64,000 nucleotides of DNA from Polynucleobacter hirudinilacicola (GCF_002192535.1 NZ_NAIA01000002.1:1-64000), one strand, 5' to 3'; shown: positions 17,744-28,797, counted from the stretch's first letter. The notes: a model not told the origin generated them from the sequence alone. Made by a program: numbers and translations.

Positions 17744-18586
17744 TTATTTAGCAGCTGCAGCTCTGAGCGCATCACGCGTGCTTTGTGCTACTACTCTTGC
17801 GGCCTGAGCGAAATCATTACCAGTGCTTGCGTACAAAATAGCTCTAGATGAGTTGATGATCATCCCGGTACCAGGAGCGCCCGTAATGCGACCTGCATTC
17901 ACTGTCGCATCGATATCACCACCTTGAGCACCAATGCCTGGAATCAGCAAGGGCATATCCCCAACGATAGCGCGCACTTTGGCAATTTCTTCAGGGTATG
18001 TAGCCCCTACAACGAGACTAATTTGACCCGAGGTATTCCACTTCTGTGCAGCTAGTTTGGCCACATGTAAATAAAGGGGTTCTCCAGAGGCAGTATTCAG
18101 AAATTGCAAATCTGAGCCACCAGGATTCGAGGTGCGGCACAACACAATTACGCCTTTGCCTGCATGCTTCAGATAAGGCTCGATGGTGTCAAAGCCCATA
18201 TAAGGGTTAACGGTGACCGCATCTGCTCCATAGCGCTCAAAGGCCTCAAGAGCATAGTGATCTGCTGTGCTACCAATATCACCGCGCTTGGAATCCAAGA
18301 TTACTGGGATATGGGGGTATTTATCTTTGAGATGCCTAATGAGCTTTTCTAATTGCGCCTCGGCTCTTTGGGAGGCAAAGTAAGCAAACTGGGGTTTAAA
18401 TGCGCAGACTAAATCTGCAGTGGCATCGGCAATGTCACGGCAGAACTCAAAGACCCCCTCGGGTTTGCCTTGGAGGGCTAAGGGCAAGCGCTTTGGGTCT
18501 GGGTCAAAACCAACACACAGCATGCTGCCTTGCGAAGCCCATGCAGACTGGAGTTGCTGGTTAAAGGTATTTGAGCAAGCGTTCAT
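17744..18586 (-). CDS. pyrF: Orotidine 5'-phosphate decarboxylase (type 2)
   Basis: Last step of UMP synthesis. The 280-residue length and the motif [11 protein letters not shown] (98-108, catalytic K100) identify the longer type 2 family found in betaproteobacteria and mycobacteria. Other conserved parts are MLCVGFDPD near the N-terminus, [16 protein letters not shown] and the phosphate-gripping [10 protein letters not shown]. It is monocistronic, diverging from corA across 73 bp and converging on mtgA. Confidence 0.96.
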   Translation of the reverse strand: MNACSNTFNQQLQSAWASQGSMLCVGFDPDPKRLPLALQGKPEGVFEFCRDIADATADLVCAFKPQFAYFASQRAEAQLEKLIRHLKDKYPHIPVILDSKRGDIGSTADHYALEAFERYGADAVTVNPYMGFDTIEPYLKHAGKGVIVLCRTSNPGGSDLQFLNTASGEPLYLHVAKLAAQKWNTSGQISLVVGATYPEEIAKVRAIVGDMPLLIPGIGAQGGDIDATVNAGRITGAPGTGMIINSSRAILYASTGNDFAQAARVVAQSTRDALRAAAAK

Positions 18587-18659
18587 TGGATTTGGCTTAT
18601 TTTAGTGAAACTGTCATGTTGTATAGGATAAACTAGCGCACATTCCTTAGGAGTTCACC

Positions 18660-19625
18660 ATGATCAACTTGTTCGTCCTGCAAAATGGCCGCCTCTCTCA
18701 AGAGCAAGTCGAAGATCGCAATGAATTGTTGCAATACGCTAATCCTATCTGGATCGACGTCGTTGATCCAGAGGAAGAGGAGCTTATTTGGATTAAAGAG
18801 GCATTTGGCGTACTTTTGCCTGAGTTGGATGACTTGGGCGACTTAGAAGCCTCTGCTCGTTATTTTGAGGCCGATGATGGCCATCTCCATATTCGTACTG
18901 ATTTCTTATTGGATGAAGAAGAAACTTCTCGTAACGTACGAGTCGCGTTTGTCCTGACCAAGCAAGTATTGTTTTCCATTCATGATGAAGATTTACCAGT
19001 GTTCCGTTTGGTACGACTGCGTGCCCGTTTGCGCCCTGGTTCAGTGAGTAATGCAAAAGATGTCTTGCTTGATCTGTACTCTACCGATGCTGAGTACTCT
19101 GCTGATGCCTTGGAAGAGGTTTATGAAAACCTCGAACAAGCGGGTAAGCGAGTGTTATCTGACAGTATTAATGATGCCGATGCTGCAGAGGTTTTAGAGA
19201 CAATTGCGAAGGAAGAGGATACCAACGGACGTATTCGCCGTAATGTGATGGATACCCGCAGAGCCTTATCTTTTCTGATGCGCAGCAAGTTGCTATCCGA
19301 TGAGCAGCAAGAAGAAGCGCGTCAAATTTTGCGCGATATTGATTCTCTTGAGAACCACACTGCATTCTTATTCGATAAGATTAACTTCTTAATGGATGCT
19401 ACTGTTGGTTTCATTAACTTGAACCAATCTAAGATTATCAAGATCTTCTCGGTGGTATCTGTTGCCTTAATGCCACCTACTTTATTGGCAAGCATTTGGG
19501 GCATGAACTACAAATATATGCCGGAATTAGATGCTACTTGGGGCTATCCAATGGCAATTGCTGCAATGATTATTTCAGCTGTTATTCCGCTAGGTTATTT
19601 CTATAGCAAAGGCTGGATGAAGTAA
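18660..19625 (+). CDS. corA: CorA-type Mg2+/Co2+ transporter
   Basis: Inner-membrane divalent cation channel of 321 residues. The N-terminal 250 residues form the cytoplasmic funnel, rich in acidic and helical sequence. Two C-terminal transmembrane segments (about 258-277 and 293-313) flank the pore signature G281-M282-N283 with the acidic periplasmic loop YKYMPELDATWGYP. TAGGAG a few bases before the ATG supports the start. The stop codon is directly adjacent to the end of the convergent pncC gene, leaving no room for a separate terminator. Confidence 0.95.
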   Translation: MINLFVLQNGRLSQEQVEDRNELLQYANPIWIDVVDPEEEELIWIKEAFGVLLPELDDLGDLEASARYFEADDGHLHIRTDFLLDEEETSRNVRVAFVLTKQVLFSIHDEDLPVFRLVRLRARLRPGSVSNAKDVLLDLYSTDAEYSADALEEVYENLEQAGKRVLSDSINDADAAEVLETIAKEEDTNGRIRRNVMDTRRALSFLMRSKLLSDEQQEEARQILRDIDSLENHTAFLFDKINFLMDATVGFINLNQSKIIKIFSVVSVALMPPTLLASIWGMNYKYMPELDATWGYPMAIAAMIISAVIPLGYFYSKGWMK

Positions 19626-20120
19626 TCAGTTGTTGAGTAATTGAATTAGGCCGGCTAAAGCATGTTCAGTGGCTTGTTGCCTTATTGATTGCCTATCTCC
19701 ACTAAATAATTTCGTTTGACAGGTAGTGACATGCTCACCCGAAGCGCTTGGCATGGTCCACCCAAAGCAAACTGTGCCCACGGGCTTTTCTGCTGTACCT
19801 CCTGTTGGCCCAGCAATCCCAGTAATGGAAACGCCTACGTTTACGCCGGCATTGCGCTGAGCGCCCTGAGCCATAGCCTTGGCTACCAACTCACTGACTG
19901 CCCCGTGTGCCTGTATTAGTGCATCCGGAACTCCTAGACATTCGGTTTTAGCTCGGTTGCTATAAGTAATGTAGCCGCGCTCGAACCACTCGCTTGAGCC
20001 AGATACTTCTGTCAAAGTGGCACAAACTAGGCCTCCCGTACAAGATTCAGCAAGCGCTATTTTCCAGCCTCTCGCCAGTAAAAGTGCGGCAAGTATTTTG
20101 GCGTGATCAATCAATTTCAT
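19626..20120 (-). CDS. pncC: Nicotinamide-nucleotide amidase (CinA C-terminal family)
   Basis: Deamidates nicotinamide mononucleotide to nicotinate mononucleotide in the NAD salvage cycle. A 164-residue stand-alone CinA C-terminal domain with the hallmark ALAESCTGGLV (about 22-32), SSEWFERGYITYSN and SITGIAGPTGG segments. The N-terminal MoaB-like half of long CinA proteins is absent, as in E. coli PncC. Its ATG overlaps the pgpA stop in an ATGA, so it is translationally coupled to thiL-pgpA. Confidence 0.93.
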   Translation of the reverse strand: MKLIDHAKILAALLLARGWKIALAESCTGGLVCATLTEVSGSSEWFERGYITYSNRAKTECLGVPDALIQAHGAVSELVAKAMAQGAQRNAGVNVGVSITGIAGPTGGTAEKPVGTVCFGWTMPSASGEHVTTCQTKLFSGDRQSIRQQATEHALAGLIQLLNN

Positions 20121-20681
20121 AAGGGAATAATTTTTTGGATCAAAGCAACTGCTAATAGTGTGAAGAAAGCTGCAGCAAGATCATCGACCATGATGCCAAA
20201 CCCACGCCAAATGATTTGTAGCATGGCGGATGTTGTCCCACTATTGCTTTCTAGATTTTTAAAGTGACGATCAATCATGCCGATGGGGCCCGGTTTGACT
20301 GCATACAAAAAAACGGAAGAGTCCAAAAGCAATTGCCTGCATCCAAATAGAAGTAGGCATGATCAAAATCAGAATAATCCAAAAGGCAATGATTTCATCC
20401 CAAACAATGCCCCCGAAATCTTTCTTGCCTAATTCTTCACTGACATGACCACAGACCCAGCAACCCAGAAGAATGCCGCCGCCAATAATCCAAAGAAAGT
20501 CCTCGGTAGATAAAAAGTACTCGCCTATTAGGAAAGCCGCCCAGGCACAGAGGGTGCCCGCAGTCCCAGGTGCAATGGGGCTTAGGCCGCTTCCAAAGCC
20601 AAAGGCGATAGTGCGACTAGCGGTTTGTCGTACCCATTTAAATGTGGGGTTAACCTGATGGAGATCTTTAGCAATATTCAT
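20117..20681 (-). pseudogene. pgpA: Phosphatidylglycerophosphatase A, frameshifted
   Basis: PgpA dephosphorylates phosphatidylglycerol phosphate in the inner membrane. Residues from the ATG at 20681 read as PgpA (GSGLSPIAPGTAGTL, WDEIIAFW) up to AFGLFRFF and then go out of frame and stop. The remaining family sequence, YAVKPGPIGMIDRHFKN and on to the end at 20117, is in the next frame. Removing one base at about 20305 (plus-strand A in GCATACAAAA) restores the conserved FRFFDAVKPGPIG and a 187-residue protein. The break falls inside that conserved motif. It may be a real inactivating mutation or a sequencing error next to a run of seven A. The start overlaps the thiL stop (ATGA) and the end overlaps the pncC start. 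Confidence 0.85.
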
Positions 20682-21700
20682 TTTGCAAAGTGATCGAAAG
20701 ACTTGAGCAGTTTGGCCGTTTCGATATCACTCAGCAAGTTTCCATTGTTTAGTAATTGCAATATTTCAGTTGGTCTAGTGTTTGCTGTAATGCGTCCAAT
20801 TCTAGTAATGGGCAAATGCAATTCTTTGCTGATTACATTGATAGCATTTCTATGCTCAGTGGGGGCGGTGAAACAGATTTCATAATCATCGCCACCACGA
20901 GCAGCAAATTGATTTTGAATGACTTCACCTTGTTTTTGTAAGCTTGCAGATTTTGGAAGTTGATCTAAAAATACTTCTGCCCCAACTTGCGATTGATGGA
21001 GGATGTGTTTGAGATCACCAAGCAGGCCATCCGATACATCCAGGGCAGCACTCGCAATGCTGCGCAGTTTGATGCCGAGCTCTATACGAGGAACTGGAGC
21101 ATGCATGCGATGCTCTATTTCTTCTAGCTCGATAGCAGATAAGTTGATTTCATGACGCAGTGCAGCAAGCGTGAGTCTTGCATCACCAACAGTGCCTGAT
21201 ACCCAAATGTCATCACCAGCTTTTGCCCCTGATCTACGAATGGCCTTTCCAGATGGAGTGCTACCAAATGCCGTAATGGAGATGGTGAGGGGCCCAGCAG
21301 TGGTATCACCACCAATCAGTGGACAGGAATACTGATTTGCAATCGCAAACATCCCTTTGGAAAAGGCTTCAAGCCATTCTGTGTCTGCCTTCGGTAGAGC
21401 AATTGCTAAGGTAAATCCAAGCGGCTTAGCCCCCATTGCTGCAAGGTCAGAAAGGTTGACTGCTAGGGCTTTGCGACCCAATAAGCCAGGATGGGCATCA
21501 GCAAAAAAATGTCTGCCTTCAATTAGCATGTCAGTGGTAATGGCAATTTCTTCTCCTGGGTTGGGCTTTAAAAGAGCGCAATCATCACCAATACCCAGGG
21601 CAATGGTTTCACCGCTATTTGCACGCATCTCATCCCCACCCGTTTTAAAAAAACGCTGGATCAGATCAAATTCACCGAGAGGGCTGGATTCGGAATTCAT
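20678..21700 (-). CDS. thiL: Thiamine-monophosphate kinase
   Basis: Phosphorylates thiamine monophosphate to the active cofactor thiamine diphosphate. The 340-residue protein shows the N-terminal EFDLIQRFF, the Mg-ATP site ALGIGDDCALL (about 31-41), TTDMLIEGRHF, and the PurM-like AVNLSDLAAMGA and PLIGGDTTAGP segments, with DVSDGLLGDL near 215. It is the first gene of the minus-strand thiL-pgpA-pncC unit, joined by 4-bp overlaps. It diverges from maeB across 84 bp. Confidence 0.96.
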   Translation of the reverse strand: MNSESSPLGEFDLIQRFFKTGGDEMRANSGETIALGIGDDCALLKPNPGEEIAITTDMLIEGRHFFADAHPGLLGRKALAVNLSDLAAMGAKPLGFTLAIALPKADTEWLEAFSKGMFAIANQYSCPLIGGDTTAGPLTISITAFGSTPSGKAIRRSGAKAGDDIWVSGTVGDARLTLAALRHEINLSAIELEEIEHRMHAPVPRIELGIKLRSIASAALDVSDGLLGDLKHILHQSQVGAEVFLDQLPKSASLQKQGEVIQNQFAARGGDDYEICFTAPTEHRNAINVISKELHLPITRIGRITANTRPTEILQLLNNGNLLSDIETAKLLKSFDHFAK

Positions 21701-21784
21701 ACCTCATTTTATGGCTCTTGGGAGGCAAGCGCTCGAGAGGAATAGAATTAGATACTTAAATCCGCCTTACCAAAGAGCACGCTG

Positions 21785-24106
21785 ATGAGCAAAGAAAACA
21801 GTAAAGAGCAACAAATTGCAGCCCTAAGAGAGGCTGCCCTCCAGTATCACGAGTTTCCGACTCCGGGAAAGATTGAGATTGCTCCCACTAAGCAACTCAC
21901 CAACCAGCGCGATTTAGCGCTTGCTTACACCCCAGGTGTTGCTGCACCGTGCGAAGAGATTGTTAAAGATCCAGCTAATGCATTCAAGTACACCGCCCGC
22001 GGAAATTTAGTTGGCGTGATTACGAACGGTACTGCTGTTCTAGGTTTGGGCAATATTGGACCATTGGCAAGTAAGCCAGTGATGGAAGGTAAAGCAGTTC
22101 TGTTTAAGAAATTTGCTGGCATTGATGTCTTTGATATTGAAGTCAATGAAAATGATCCGGACAAGTTAGTTGAAATCATTGCAGCATTAGAGCCAACCTT
22201 TGGCGGCATCAACTTAGAGGATATCAAAGCGCCTGATTGTTTTGTGGTCGAGCGTAAATTACAAGCACGGATGAAGATTCCAGTCTTTCATGATGATCAG
22301 CACGGTACTGCGATTGTGGTTGCAGCGGCCATCCTGAATGGCTTGAAGGTTGTTGGTAAGGATGTGAGCAATGTGAAGCTTGTCACATCCGGTGCAGGCG
22401 CAGCGGCATTGGCTTGCTTGGATCTCCTGGTTGACCTTGGTATCCCACGTAAAAATATTTGGGTAACTGATTTAGCTGGAGTTGCTTACAAGGGTCGTAA
22501 AGAGTTAATGGATCCAGAGAAGGAGCCGTTCTGCCAAGAAACAGAATTGCGTACTTTAGATCAGGCCATTGAAGGCGCCGATATTTTCTTGGGTCTGTCA
22601 GCTGGTGGCGTATTAAAGCAAGACATGGTGAAAAAGATGGCACCTAAGCCATTGGTTTATGCCTTAGCAAACCCCACCCCAGAGATCTTGCCCGAAGAAG
22701 TGAAAGCGGTTCGTCCAGATGCGGTGATGGCTACCGGCCGAACTGACTACCCAAACCAGGTTAATAACGTACTGTGTTTCCCATTTATCTTCCGTGGTGC
22801 CCTAGACGTTGGTGCAACCACGATTACACGCGGCATGGAAGTGGCTGCCGTGAAAGCAGTTGCTGAGCTGGCGCAAGCTGAACAGAGCGAGGTAGTTGCG
22901 TCTGTTTATGGCATTGAGAACCTTTCCTTTGGTCCAGAGTATTTGATTCCGAAGCCTTTTGATCCACGTTTGATCACGGTGATTGCTCCCGCAGTAGCAA
23001 AGGCTGCTATGGATGATGGCGTTGCCTTGCGTCCGATTAAAGATTTCGATGCTTATCGCAATCAGTTGCAACAGTTTGTGTACCACTCTGGTACTTTGAT
23101 GAAGCCGCTCTTTAGTATTGCGAAGCGTGTACCGCCAAATCAAAAACGGATCGTATTTGCTGAGGGTGAAGATGAGCGCGTATTGCGTGCAGTTCAAATT
23201 ATCATTGATGAGCACCTTGCTACTCCGATTTTGATTGGCCGTCCAGCAGTGATCGAGCACCGTATTGATAAGTTTGGTCTGCGCATGAAGATGGGCGACG
23301 ACTTTGAAGTTGTTAATCCAGAAAATGACGCTCGTTTTCGTGATTTCTGGCAAACCTACCTAGATCTGACCGAGCGCAAAGGCGTTACAGAGTCTTTTGC
23401 CAAACTGGAGATGCGTCGTCGTAATACTTTGATTGGCTCAATCATGATCATTAAAGGCATGGCTGATGGCATGATTTGCGGAACGATTGGTAACTCTGCA
23501 ACACACCTGAAATATGTTGATGAGGTAGTAGGTCGTGAGTCTGGCGCAAATGTCTATGGCGCTATGTCTGGATTAATCCTGCCGGGGCGCCAAGTATTTT
23601 TGGTAGACACACACATCAATATCGATCCAACTGCTGAAGAGTTGGCTGAGCTGACTTTGATGGCCGCTAGTGAAATGCGCAAACTGGGCATCGTACCAAA
23701 AGTAGCATTGCTATCCCACTCGAACTTTGGCTCTAGTAATGCGCCTTCTGCGGTCAAAATGCGCGAAGTGTTGGCATTGATTCAAAAAGCAGCGCCTGAT
23801 TTAGAAGTTGATGGTGAAATGCATGGCGATAGCGCTTTAGACGAAACGATTCGCGCTGGTGCTGTAACCTCCTCGCCGCTGAAGGGGGATGCAAATCTTC
23901 TCGTTCTGCCAAATATTGACGCTGCCAATATTTCTTACAATTTGTTAAAAACAGCTGCGGGTAACGGTATTGCTATCGGACCATTATTGTTGGGTGTGGC
24001 TAAACCAATCCATATTCTGACTCCAGCAGCTACGGTTCGCCGGATCGTCAATGTGACAACTTTGGCAGTAGTAAAGGCTGCCGGCAACGCAAGAGGCATC
24101 TCCTAA
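21785..24106 (+). CDS. maeB: NADP-dependent malic enzyme with phosphotransacetylase-like domain
   Basis: Decarboxylates malate to pyruvate, producing NADPH. At 773 residues it is the large MaeB type. The malic enzyme part (about 1-430) has [24 protein letters not shown] (metal and catalytic region) and the NAD(P)-binding [14 protein letters not shown]. The C-terminal part (about 445-770) resembles phosphate acetyltransferase ([12 protein letters not shown]), probably regulatory, as in E. coli MaeB, where it binds acetyl-CoA. It stands alone, divergent from thiL. Confidence 0.95.
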   Translation: MSKENSKEQQIAALREAALQYHEFPTPGKIEIAPTKQLTNQRDLALAYTPGVAAPCEEIVKDPANAFKYTARGNLVGVITNGTAVLGLGNIGPLASKPVMEGKAVLFKKFAGIDVFDIEVNENDPDKLVEIIAALEPTFGGINLEDIKAPDCFVVERKLQARMKIPVFHDDQHGTAIVVAAAILNGLKVVGKDVSNVKLVTSGAGAAALACLDLLVDLGIPRKNIWVTDLAGVAYKGRKELMDPEKEPFCQETELRTLDQAIEGADIFLGLSAGGVLKQDMVKKMAPKPLVYALANPTPEILPEEVKAVRPDAVMATGRTDYPNQVNNVLCFPFIFRGALDVGATTITRGMEVAAVKAVAELAQAEQSEVVASVYGIENLSFGPEYLIPKPFDPRLITVIAPAVAKAAMDDGVALRPIKDFDAYRNQLQQFVYHSGTLMKPLFSIAKRVPPNQKRIVFAEGEDERVLRAVQIIIDEHLATPILIGRPAVIEHRIDKFGLRMKMGDDFEVVNPENDARFRDFWQTYLDLTERKGVTESFAKLEMRRRNTLIGSIMIIKGMADGMICGTIGNSATHLKYVDEVVGRESGANVYGAMSGLILPGRQVFLVDTHINIDPTAEELAELTLMAASEMRKLGIVPKVALLSHSNFGSSNAPSAVKMREVLALIQKAAPDLEVDGEMHGDSALDETIRAGAVTSSPLKGDANLLVLPNIDAANISYNLLKTAAGNGIAIGPLLLGVAKPIHILTPAATVRRIVNVTTLAVVKAAGNARGIS

Positions 24107-24115
24107 GTCATTTGG

Positions 24116-24147
24116 ATATATGTAAGTTAGTAATAGCTTACATATAT
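24116..24147. repeat. AT-rich hairpin downstream of maeB
   Basis: A perfect 11-bp inverted repeat, ATATATGTAAG (24116-24126) and CTTACATATAT (24137-24147), has a 10-nt loop and lies 10 bp after the maeB stop. It may act as a weak terminator. A second 8-bp inverted repeat, TATATAAA and TTTATATA at 24154-24176, follows. No gene is seen in 24107-24234. Confidence 0.5.
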
Positions 24148-24234
24148 TTATCCTATATAAATCAATGGTTTATATAAAATGCACTGTATTTGGGCTTGAT
24201 TTGATGGCGTGTTACGGGTAACCTAACAACCATC

Positions 24235-24855
24235 ATGAATAATCGCATTGAAAACACCGATTTAGCCAGCTTCGAAGAACATAGCCGCGCTGAAAGTTGG
24301 GACAGTAATGATCGACTAGAAACAGAATCATCTGCTGCCAATGTTTATGCCCAAGGCGGTTTATCTCGTTTACAAACCTATGCAGCAAATCAAGTTTCGG
24401 GGAAAAAAGTGACAGCTTCTTGGCGTGCCGCTTTGGCCGTTCGCGATGCCGGACCGCCGGCAATGTTGCGCAGTGTGCGCACTAACATCGTGCAATCAAT
24501 TCGCGCTTTTCGTACTCCAGATTTACAGGAAGCCGCAACAGAACTCGGTCAACATTTCATCTATGCTAATTGCACAAATGCAATGACTAAGGGTGAGGTT
24601 CTCGAGGCAATTGCAATTGCTTACACCTTTACAAAGCAACAAGCAAAAAACTTTGATCCTTTATTGGATGCATTGACTACAACTACAGATAAAGCAGGTC
24701 AACAGCCTGGATTTGTAGTGGTTCTCGAAGGCTTGCCATGCACTCAGAAGTTTGACAAAGAAGCGCGCGAAACTCTCTTAGATGTTTTCCGTGATGCTGT
24801 TGATTTTTGGGCTGAGCGCCGTACACCATATCGGGTTTTCTACTCTTTTGCTTAA
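24235..24855 (+). CDS. Barstar-like protein, orphan
   Basis: A 206-residue soluble protein. The last 100 or so residues (HFIYANCTNAMTKGEVLEAI, NFDPLLDALTT, GFVVVLEGLP, then a C-terminal helix and PYRVFYSFA) look like the barstar fold, the small inhibitor of barnase-type ribonucleases. The first 70 or so residues are polar and probably disordered; I recognise no domain in them. No barnase-like RNase gene lies beside it, so an immunity or toxin-antitoxin role is not supported by context. Similar lone barstar genes occur in betaproteobacteria. The family call rests on pattern and length only. Confidence 0.6.
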   Translation: MNNRIENTDLASFEEHSRAESWDSNDRLETESSAANVYAQGGLSRLQTYAANQVSGKKVTASWRAALAVRDAGPPAMLRSVRTNIVQSIRAFRTPDLQEAATELGQHFIYANCTNAMTKGEVLEAIAIAYTFTKQQAKNFDPLLDALTTTTDKAGQQPGFVVVLEGLPCTQKFDKEARETLLDVFRDAVDFWAERRTPYRVFYSFA

Positions 24856-24879
24856 TCGCTAAAAGACCGAAAACCCCCG

Positions 24880-24904
24880 AATCGCCTCTATCTGAGGCGA
24901 TTTT
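24880..24904 (+). terminator. Rho-independent terminator after the barstar-like gene
   Basis: A 9-bp perfect stem, AATCGCCTC and GAGGCGATT, has a 5-nt loop and ends in four T. It lies 24 bp after the barstar-like stop and overlaps the last codons of the convergent rsmE gene, whose stop is at 24888-24890. Confidence 0.7.
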
Positions 24905-25649
24905 GCATTTCAGGGTTCCAGATACTGTGGACAGTTGTAATAGCAACGATTCCCGCAGTTTCTGTTCTAAGCACACGCTCTCCAAGAGAAACAATTTGGT
25001 AGCCCGCAGCTTGAGCTTGAGCCTCTTCTTCCGGTGAGTGACCACCTTCTGGTCCGATCATCAGAACAATATCTTGAGGAGTGTTTGCCATGAGAACGGA
25101 ATACATGCTTTTCGTGGCATCAGGACTTAAGAGCAGTTTTAATACCGGTGTTGAATTAGACTTTAAGTAGGCATCAAAAGTTTGAATGGGTTCTATTGAG
25201 GCAAATACGGTTCGATCGCATTGTTCGCACGCTGCTTGAACAATTCCTTCCCAATGAGCAAGGCGTTTTTGGGCGCGCTCCTGATCGCTTGAGCGTGTGA
25301 GCTTTAAGACAGAGCGCTCACACTGCATGGGGGCAATGATTTGAGCTCCAGTTTCAACAGCCTTCTCGACAATCCAGTCCATTTTGTCGCCGCCAGCAAG
25401 TCCTTGGGCCAATGTAATCGCATAAGTAGTTTCGCGATGGGTGTCGGCGTGGATATTGCTGAGTTGAACTTGGCCTGTTTTTCCGGTTAAAGAGAGGAGT
25501 TCGGCCTGAGCCACCTGCCCCTTGCCATCAAATACGGGAAAGGATTCCCCGGCTTGGATGCGCCGAACTCGCAAGTGATGGGCGACCTCAGGAGTGAGGG
25601 TAGTTGGCTTTTGGGATTCCCAGGGCCCGGGAAGATAAAATTGAGGCAT
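24888..25649 (-). CDS. rsmE: 16S rRNA m3U1498 methyltransferase
   Basis: SPOUT-family methylase acting on U1498 of 16S rRNA. The 253-residue protein has the N-terminal PUA-like part ([19 protein letters not shown]) and the C-terminal knotted SAM site [13 protein letters not shown] and [15 protein letters not shown] (about 212-248). Both are hallmarks of RsmE. It diverges from tkt, whose true start lies 44 bp from the rsmE start. Confidence 0.95.
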   Translation of the reverse strand: MPQFYLPGPWESQKPTTLTPEVAHHLRVRRIQAGESFPVFDGKGQVAQAELLSLTGKTGQVQLSNIHADTHRETTYAITLAQGLAGGDKMDWIVEKAVETGAQIIAPMQCERSVLKLTRSSDQERAQKRLAHWEGIVQAACEQCDRTVFASIEPIQTFDAYLKSNSTPVLKLLLSPDATKSMYSVLMANTPQDIVLMIGPEGGHSPEEEAQAQAAGYQIVSLGERVLRTETAGIVAITTVHSIWNPEMQNRLR

Positions 25650-25693
25650 TACTGAAATATAGCCAATTTATTTTCCTCGAGAGCACTTTTACG

Positions 25694-27688
25694 ATGTCAA
25701 ACCTTCAAATTCGCATGGCCAATGCCATACGTGCTTTATCCATGGATGCTGTTCAACAGGCAAATTCTGGTCACCCTGGCATGCCAATGGGGATGGCTGA
25801 TATTGCTGTTGGGCTTTGGAATGAACATCTAAAGCACAATCCAACTGATCCACATTGGATTGATCGTGATCGTTTTGTTTTATCCAATGGTCATGGCTCG
25901 ATGTTGCTTTATTCCTTATTACATCTTTCGGGATATGACTTACCGATTGAAGAGTTAAAAAATTTCCGCCAACTACATAGCAAAACTCCAGGACATCCTG
26001 AGTATGGAATTACGCCTGGTGTTGAAACAACTACTGGCCCACTTGGTCAGGGGATTTCCAATGCAGTAGGTATGGCGCTTGCTGAAAAATTATTAGCAGA
26101 AGAATTTAATCGTCCCGGTCTCAATATCATTGATCACTACACCTATGTATTTTTAGGTGATGGTTGTTTGATGGAAGGTATTAGCCATGAAGTGTGTTCT
26201 TTGGCTGGTACATTAAAACTGAACAAGTTGATTGCACTTTGGGATGACAACGGTATCTCAATTGATGGCAAGGTAGTTTCTTGGTTTAACGAAGATACTC
26301 CTAAGCGTTTTGAGGCTTACAACTGGAATGTCATTCGTAATGTTGATGGCCATGATGCAGAAGCAGTTTCTGCTGCAATTATGAAGGCTAAAAAGAGTGA
26401 CAAACCAACGCTGATTTGCTGCAAGACAGCCATTGGCCAAGGCTCGCCGAATATGGCTGGTAGCGATAAGGTGCATGGTTCACCATTGGGCGCAACAGAA
26501 ATTGCTGCAACTCGTGTTGCATTGAATTGGCCTTATGCACCGTTTGAAGTTCCAAAAGATATTTATGCTGCTTGGGATTTTAAAAAGCGTGGCCAAGCTG
26601 CTGAGCATGAGTGGAATAAAGAATTTCAGAAATATAAAAATAAATTCCCAGAGCTTGCTTCTGAATTACAGCGTCGCATGCAAGGTGATTTATCAAAAGA
26701 CTTTTCAGCCACGCTAAATGCTTACTTAAAAACTTGTCAATCCAAAGCAGAAACTGTTGCTACTCGTAAGGCCAGTCAAAATGCGATTGAAGCATTATCA
26801 GTAGCTTTACCAGAGTTTATGGGAGGCTCTGCCGATTTAACCGGTTCAAACTTAACTAACTGGTCTTCATGCAAACCTGTGCGTGGTGATCAATGGGGTA
26901 ACCATATTAATTATGGTGTGCGCGAATTTGGTATGAGCGCCATCATGAATGGTATTGCTCTACATGGTGGCTACATTCCGTTCGGTGGCACTTTCTTAAC
27001 CTTCTCAGATTACAGCCGTAATGCTTTACGGATGGCTGCCCTAATGAAGTTACGGAGTATTTTTGTTTTCACCCATGACTCCATTGGTCTTGGTGAGGAC
27101 GGCCCAACCCACCAATCTGTGGAGCATGTTGCTAGCTTGCGACTAATCCCGAACCTGATGGTTTGGCGCCCCTGTGACACCACCGAGAGCGCTGTAGCTT
27201 GGGGTTCTGCTATTGAACGTAAGAATGGCCCGAGCGCTTTGATTTTCAGTCGTCAGAACTGCCCGTTTGTTTCTCGCAATAGCCAGCAAATCAAGGATAT
27301 TGCACGTGGTGGGTATGTGTTGCGTGATCCTCAATCTGGAAAGATTGATGCAGTCATCATCGCCACTGGTTCTGAAATCGCACTCGCCTTGCAAACAGCG
27401 GAGCTCTTAGCAAAAGACGGTCTAGGTATTCGGGTGGTTTCTATGCCATCAACGACGGTATTTGATCAGCAAGATGCTGCATACAAATCTAAAGTATTGC
27501 CAGCCAATATTTCACGCATTGCTGTTGAGGCGGGCGTGACCGACTTCTGGTGGAAGTATGGATGTGCAGCAGTGCACGGCGTAGATACTTTTGGCGAGTC
27601 TGCACCTGCAGGTCAGTTGTATGAATACTTTGGCCTGACGGCGGATCAAATTGCCAAAACGGTTAAGCAATGTATCTCGAAGAAGTAA
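25694..27688 (+). CDS. tkt: Transketolase
   Basis: Thiamine-diphosphate enzyme moving two-carbon ketol units in the pentose phosphate and Calvin-type pathways. The ATG at 25694 gives 664 residues, the family's usual length; the open frame extends 30 codons further upstream, but that part overlaps rsmE. Visible are the N-terminal [14 protein letters not shown], the ThDP motif [13 protein letters not shown] through [10 protein letters not shown], and the pyrimidine-domain [18 protein letters not shown] with the conserved Glu region. gap follows after 39 bp, making a carbon-metabolism pair. Confidence 0.96.
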   Translation: MSNLQIRMANAIRALSMDAVQQANSGHPGMPMGMADIAVGLWNEHLKHNPTDPHWIDRDRFVLSNGHGSMLLYSLLHLSGYDLPIEELKNFRQLHSKTPGHPEYGITPGVETTTGPLGQGISNAVGMALAEKLLAEEFNRPGLNIIDHYTYVFLGDGCLMEGISHEVCSLAGTLKLNKLIALWDDNGISIDGKVVSWFNEDTPKRFEAYNWNVIRNVDGHDAEAVSAAIMKAKKSDKPTLICCKTAIGQGSPNMAGSDKVHGSPLGATEIAATRVALNWPYAPFEVPKDIYAAWDFKKRGQAAEHEWNKEFQKYKNKFPELASELQRRMQGDLSKDFSATLNAYLKTCQSKAETVATRKASQNAIEALSVALPEFMGGSADLTGSNLTNWSSCKPVRGDQWGNHINYGVREFGMSAIMNGIALHGGYIPFGGTFLTFSDYSRNALRMAALMKLRSIFVFTHDSIGLGEDGPTHQSVEHVASLRLIPNLMVWRPCDTTESAVAWGSAIERKNGPSALIFSRQNCPFVSRNSQQIKDIARGGYVLRDPQSGKIDAVIIATGSEIALALQTAELLAKDGLGIRVVSMPSTTVFDQQDAAYKSKVLPANISRIAVEAGVTDFWWKYGCAAVHGVDTFGESAPAGQLYEYFGLTADQIAKTVKQCISKK

Positions 27689-27727
27689 ATCGAAATAAAT
27701 AAATTCAATATTAGTAAGGGGAAATAA

Positions 27728-28756
27728 ATGACAATTCGTGTCGCAATTAATGGTTATGGACGTATTGGGCGCATGGTATTGCGGGCCTTATACGAAGATC
27801 AAGTCAACGGCAAGCCACGTCGTGATATCAAGATTGTCGCGATTAACGCCATGGGCGATATCGCTATCAATGCCCACCTTACCCAGTATGACTCTGCGCA
27901 CGGTCGCTTCCCTGCAGAGGTGAGCGTAGACGGCGATTACATGGTGGTGAATGGTGATCGCATCAAAATGTTCTGTACGCGCAATCCAGCTGAAACTCCA
28001 TGGGGTGAGTTAGGGGTAGATTTAGTTTTAGAGTGCACTGGTAAGTTCACCTCTAAAGAAAAAGCCATGATTCATATTCAACAGGGTGCGAAAAAGGTAT
28101 TGATTTCTGCTCCTGGTGAAAAAGATGTGGATGCAACGATTGTTTATGGCGTCAATCAAAATGTATTAAAGCCAAATGATGTAGTGGTTTCTAACGCAAG
28201 CTGTACAACCAACTGTCTCGCACCTTTGGTCAAACCATTGTTAGAAAAAATTGGTATTGAATCTGGTTTGATGACAACTATTCATGCGTTTACAAATGAT
28301 CAAGTGTTGACTGATGTCTATCACAAGGATATGCGTCGAGCACGTTCTGCTGTTACCAGCATGATTCCAACGAAAACTGGCGCTGCCAAAGCAGTTGGTT
28401 TGGTATTGCCGGCATTGGCAGGCCGTTTTGATGGTTTTGCAATGCGTGTGCCAGTGATCAACGTATCCGTGGTTGATTTAACCTTTGCGGCAAGTCGCGC
28501 TACTAGCGTAGATGAAGTGAATTCCATCTTGAAAGCTGCCAGCGAGGGTGAGCTCAAAGGAATCTTGGGCTTTAATACCTTACCCCTAGTTTCGATCGAC
28601 TTTAACCATGATCCACGCCCAAGTATTTATGATGCATCCCAGACACGCGTTTCCGCAGATGGAAAGTTAGTGAAAGTATTGGCCTGGTATGACAACGAAT
28701 GGGGTTATTCAGTGCAGATGCTCAATGCGGCCGAGGCATTAATGGCTGTAAAGTGA
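27728..28756 (+). CDS. gap: Glyceraldehyde-3-phosphate dehydrogenase, type I
   Basis: Oxidises glyceraldehyde 3-phosphate to 1,3-bisphosphoglycerate with NAD+. The N-terminal Rossmann motif is INGYGRIGR, the catalytic cysteine is C159 in [13 protein letters not shown], and WYDNEWGYS lies near the C-terminus. The 342-residue length is normal. GGGG about seven bases before the ATG serves as ribosome site. It lies downstream of tkt, and a clear terminator lies 42 bp past its stop. Confidence 0.97.
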   Translation: MTIRVAINGYGRIGRMVLRALYEDQVNGKPRRDIKIVAINAMGDIAINAHLTQYDSAHGRFPAEVSVDGDYMVVNGDRIKMFCTRNPAETPWGELGVDLVLECTGKFTSKEKAMIHIQQGAKKVLISAPGEKDVDATIVYGVNQNVLKPNDVVVSNASCTTNCLAPLVKPLLEKIGIESGLMTTIHAFTNDQVLTDVYHKDMRRARSAVTSMIPTKTGAAKAVGLVLPALAGRFDGFAMRVPVINVSVVDLTFAASRATSVDEVNSILKAASEGELKGILGFNTLPLVSIDFNHDPRPSIYDASQTRVSADGKLVKVLAWYDNEWGYSVQMLNAAEALMAVK

Positions 28757-28797
28757 TTAAAAGAGCTTAAAATTCATTAAAAGTAGTCAAAAAGTAG

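Noticed and set aside
21357..21785. A 142-codon plus-strand frame opposite thiL, ending at the maeB start
   Set aside because: Its sequence is the antisense of conserved thiL motifs, and it has no ribosome site.
22802..23353. A 183-codon minus-strand frame inside maeB
   Set aside because: It is fully inside a well-supported gene, in an antisense frame, with no recognisable domain.
24235..24855. Toxin-antitoxin pair involving the barstar-like gene
   Set aside because: Both neighbours are ordinary metabolic or rRNA-modifying genes, and no small RNase frame is present beside it.
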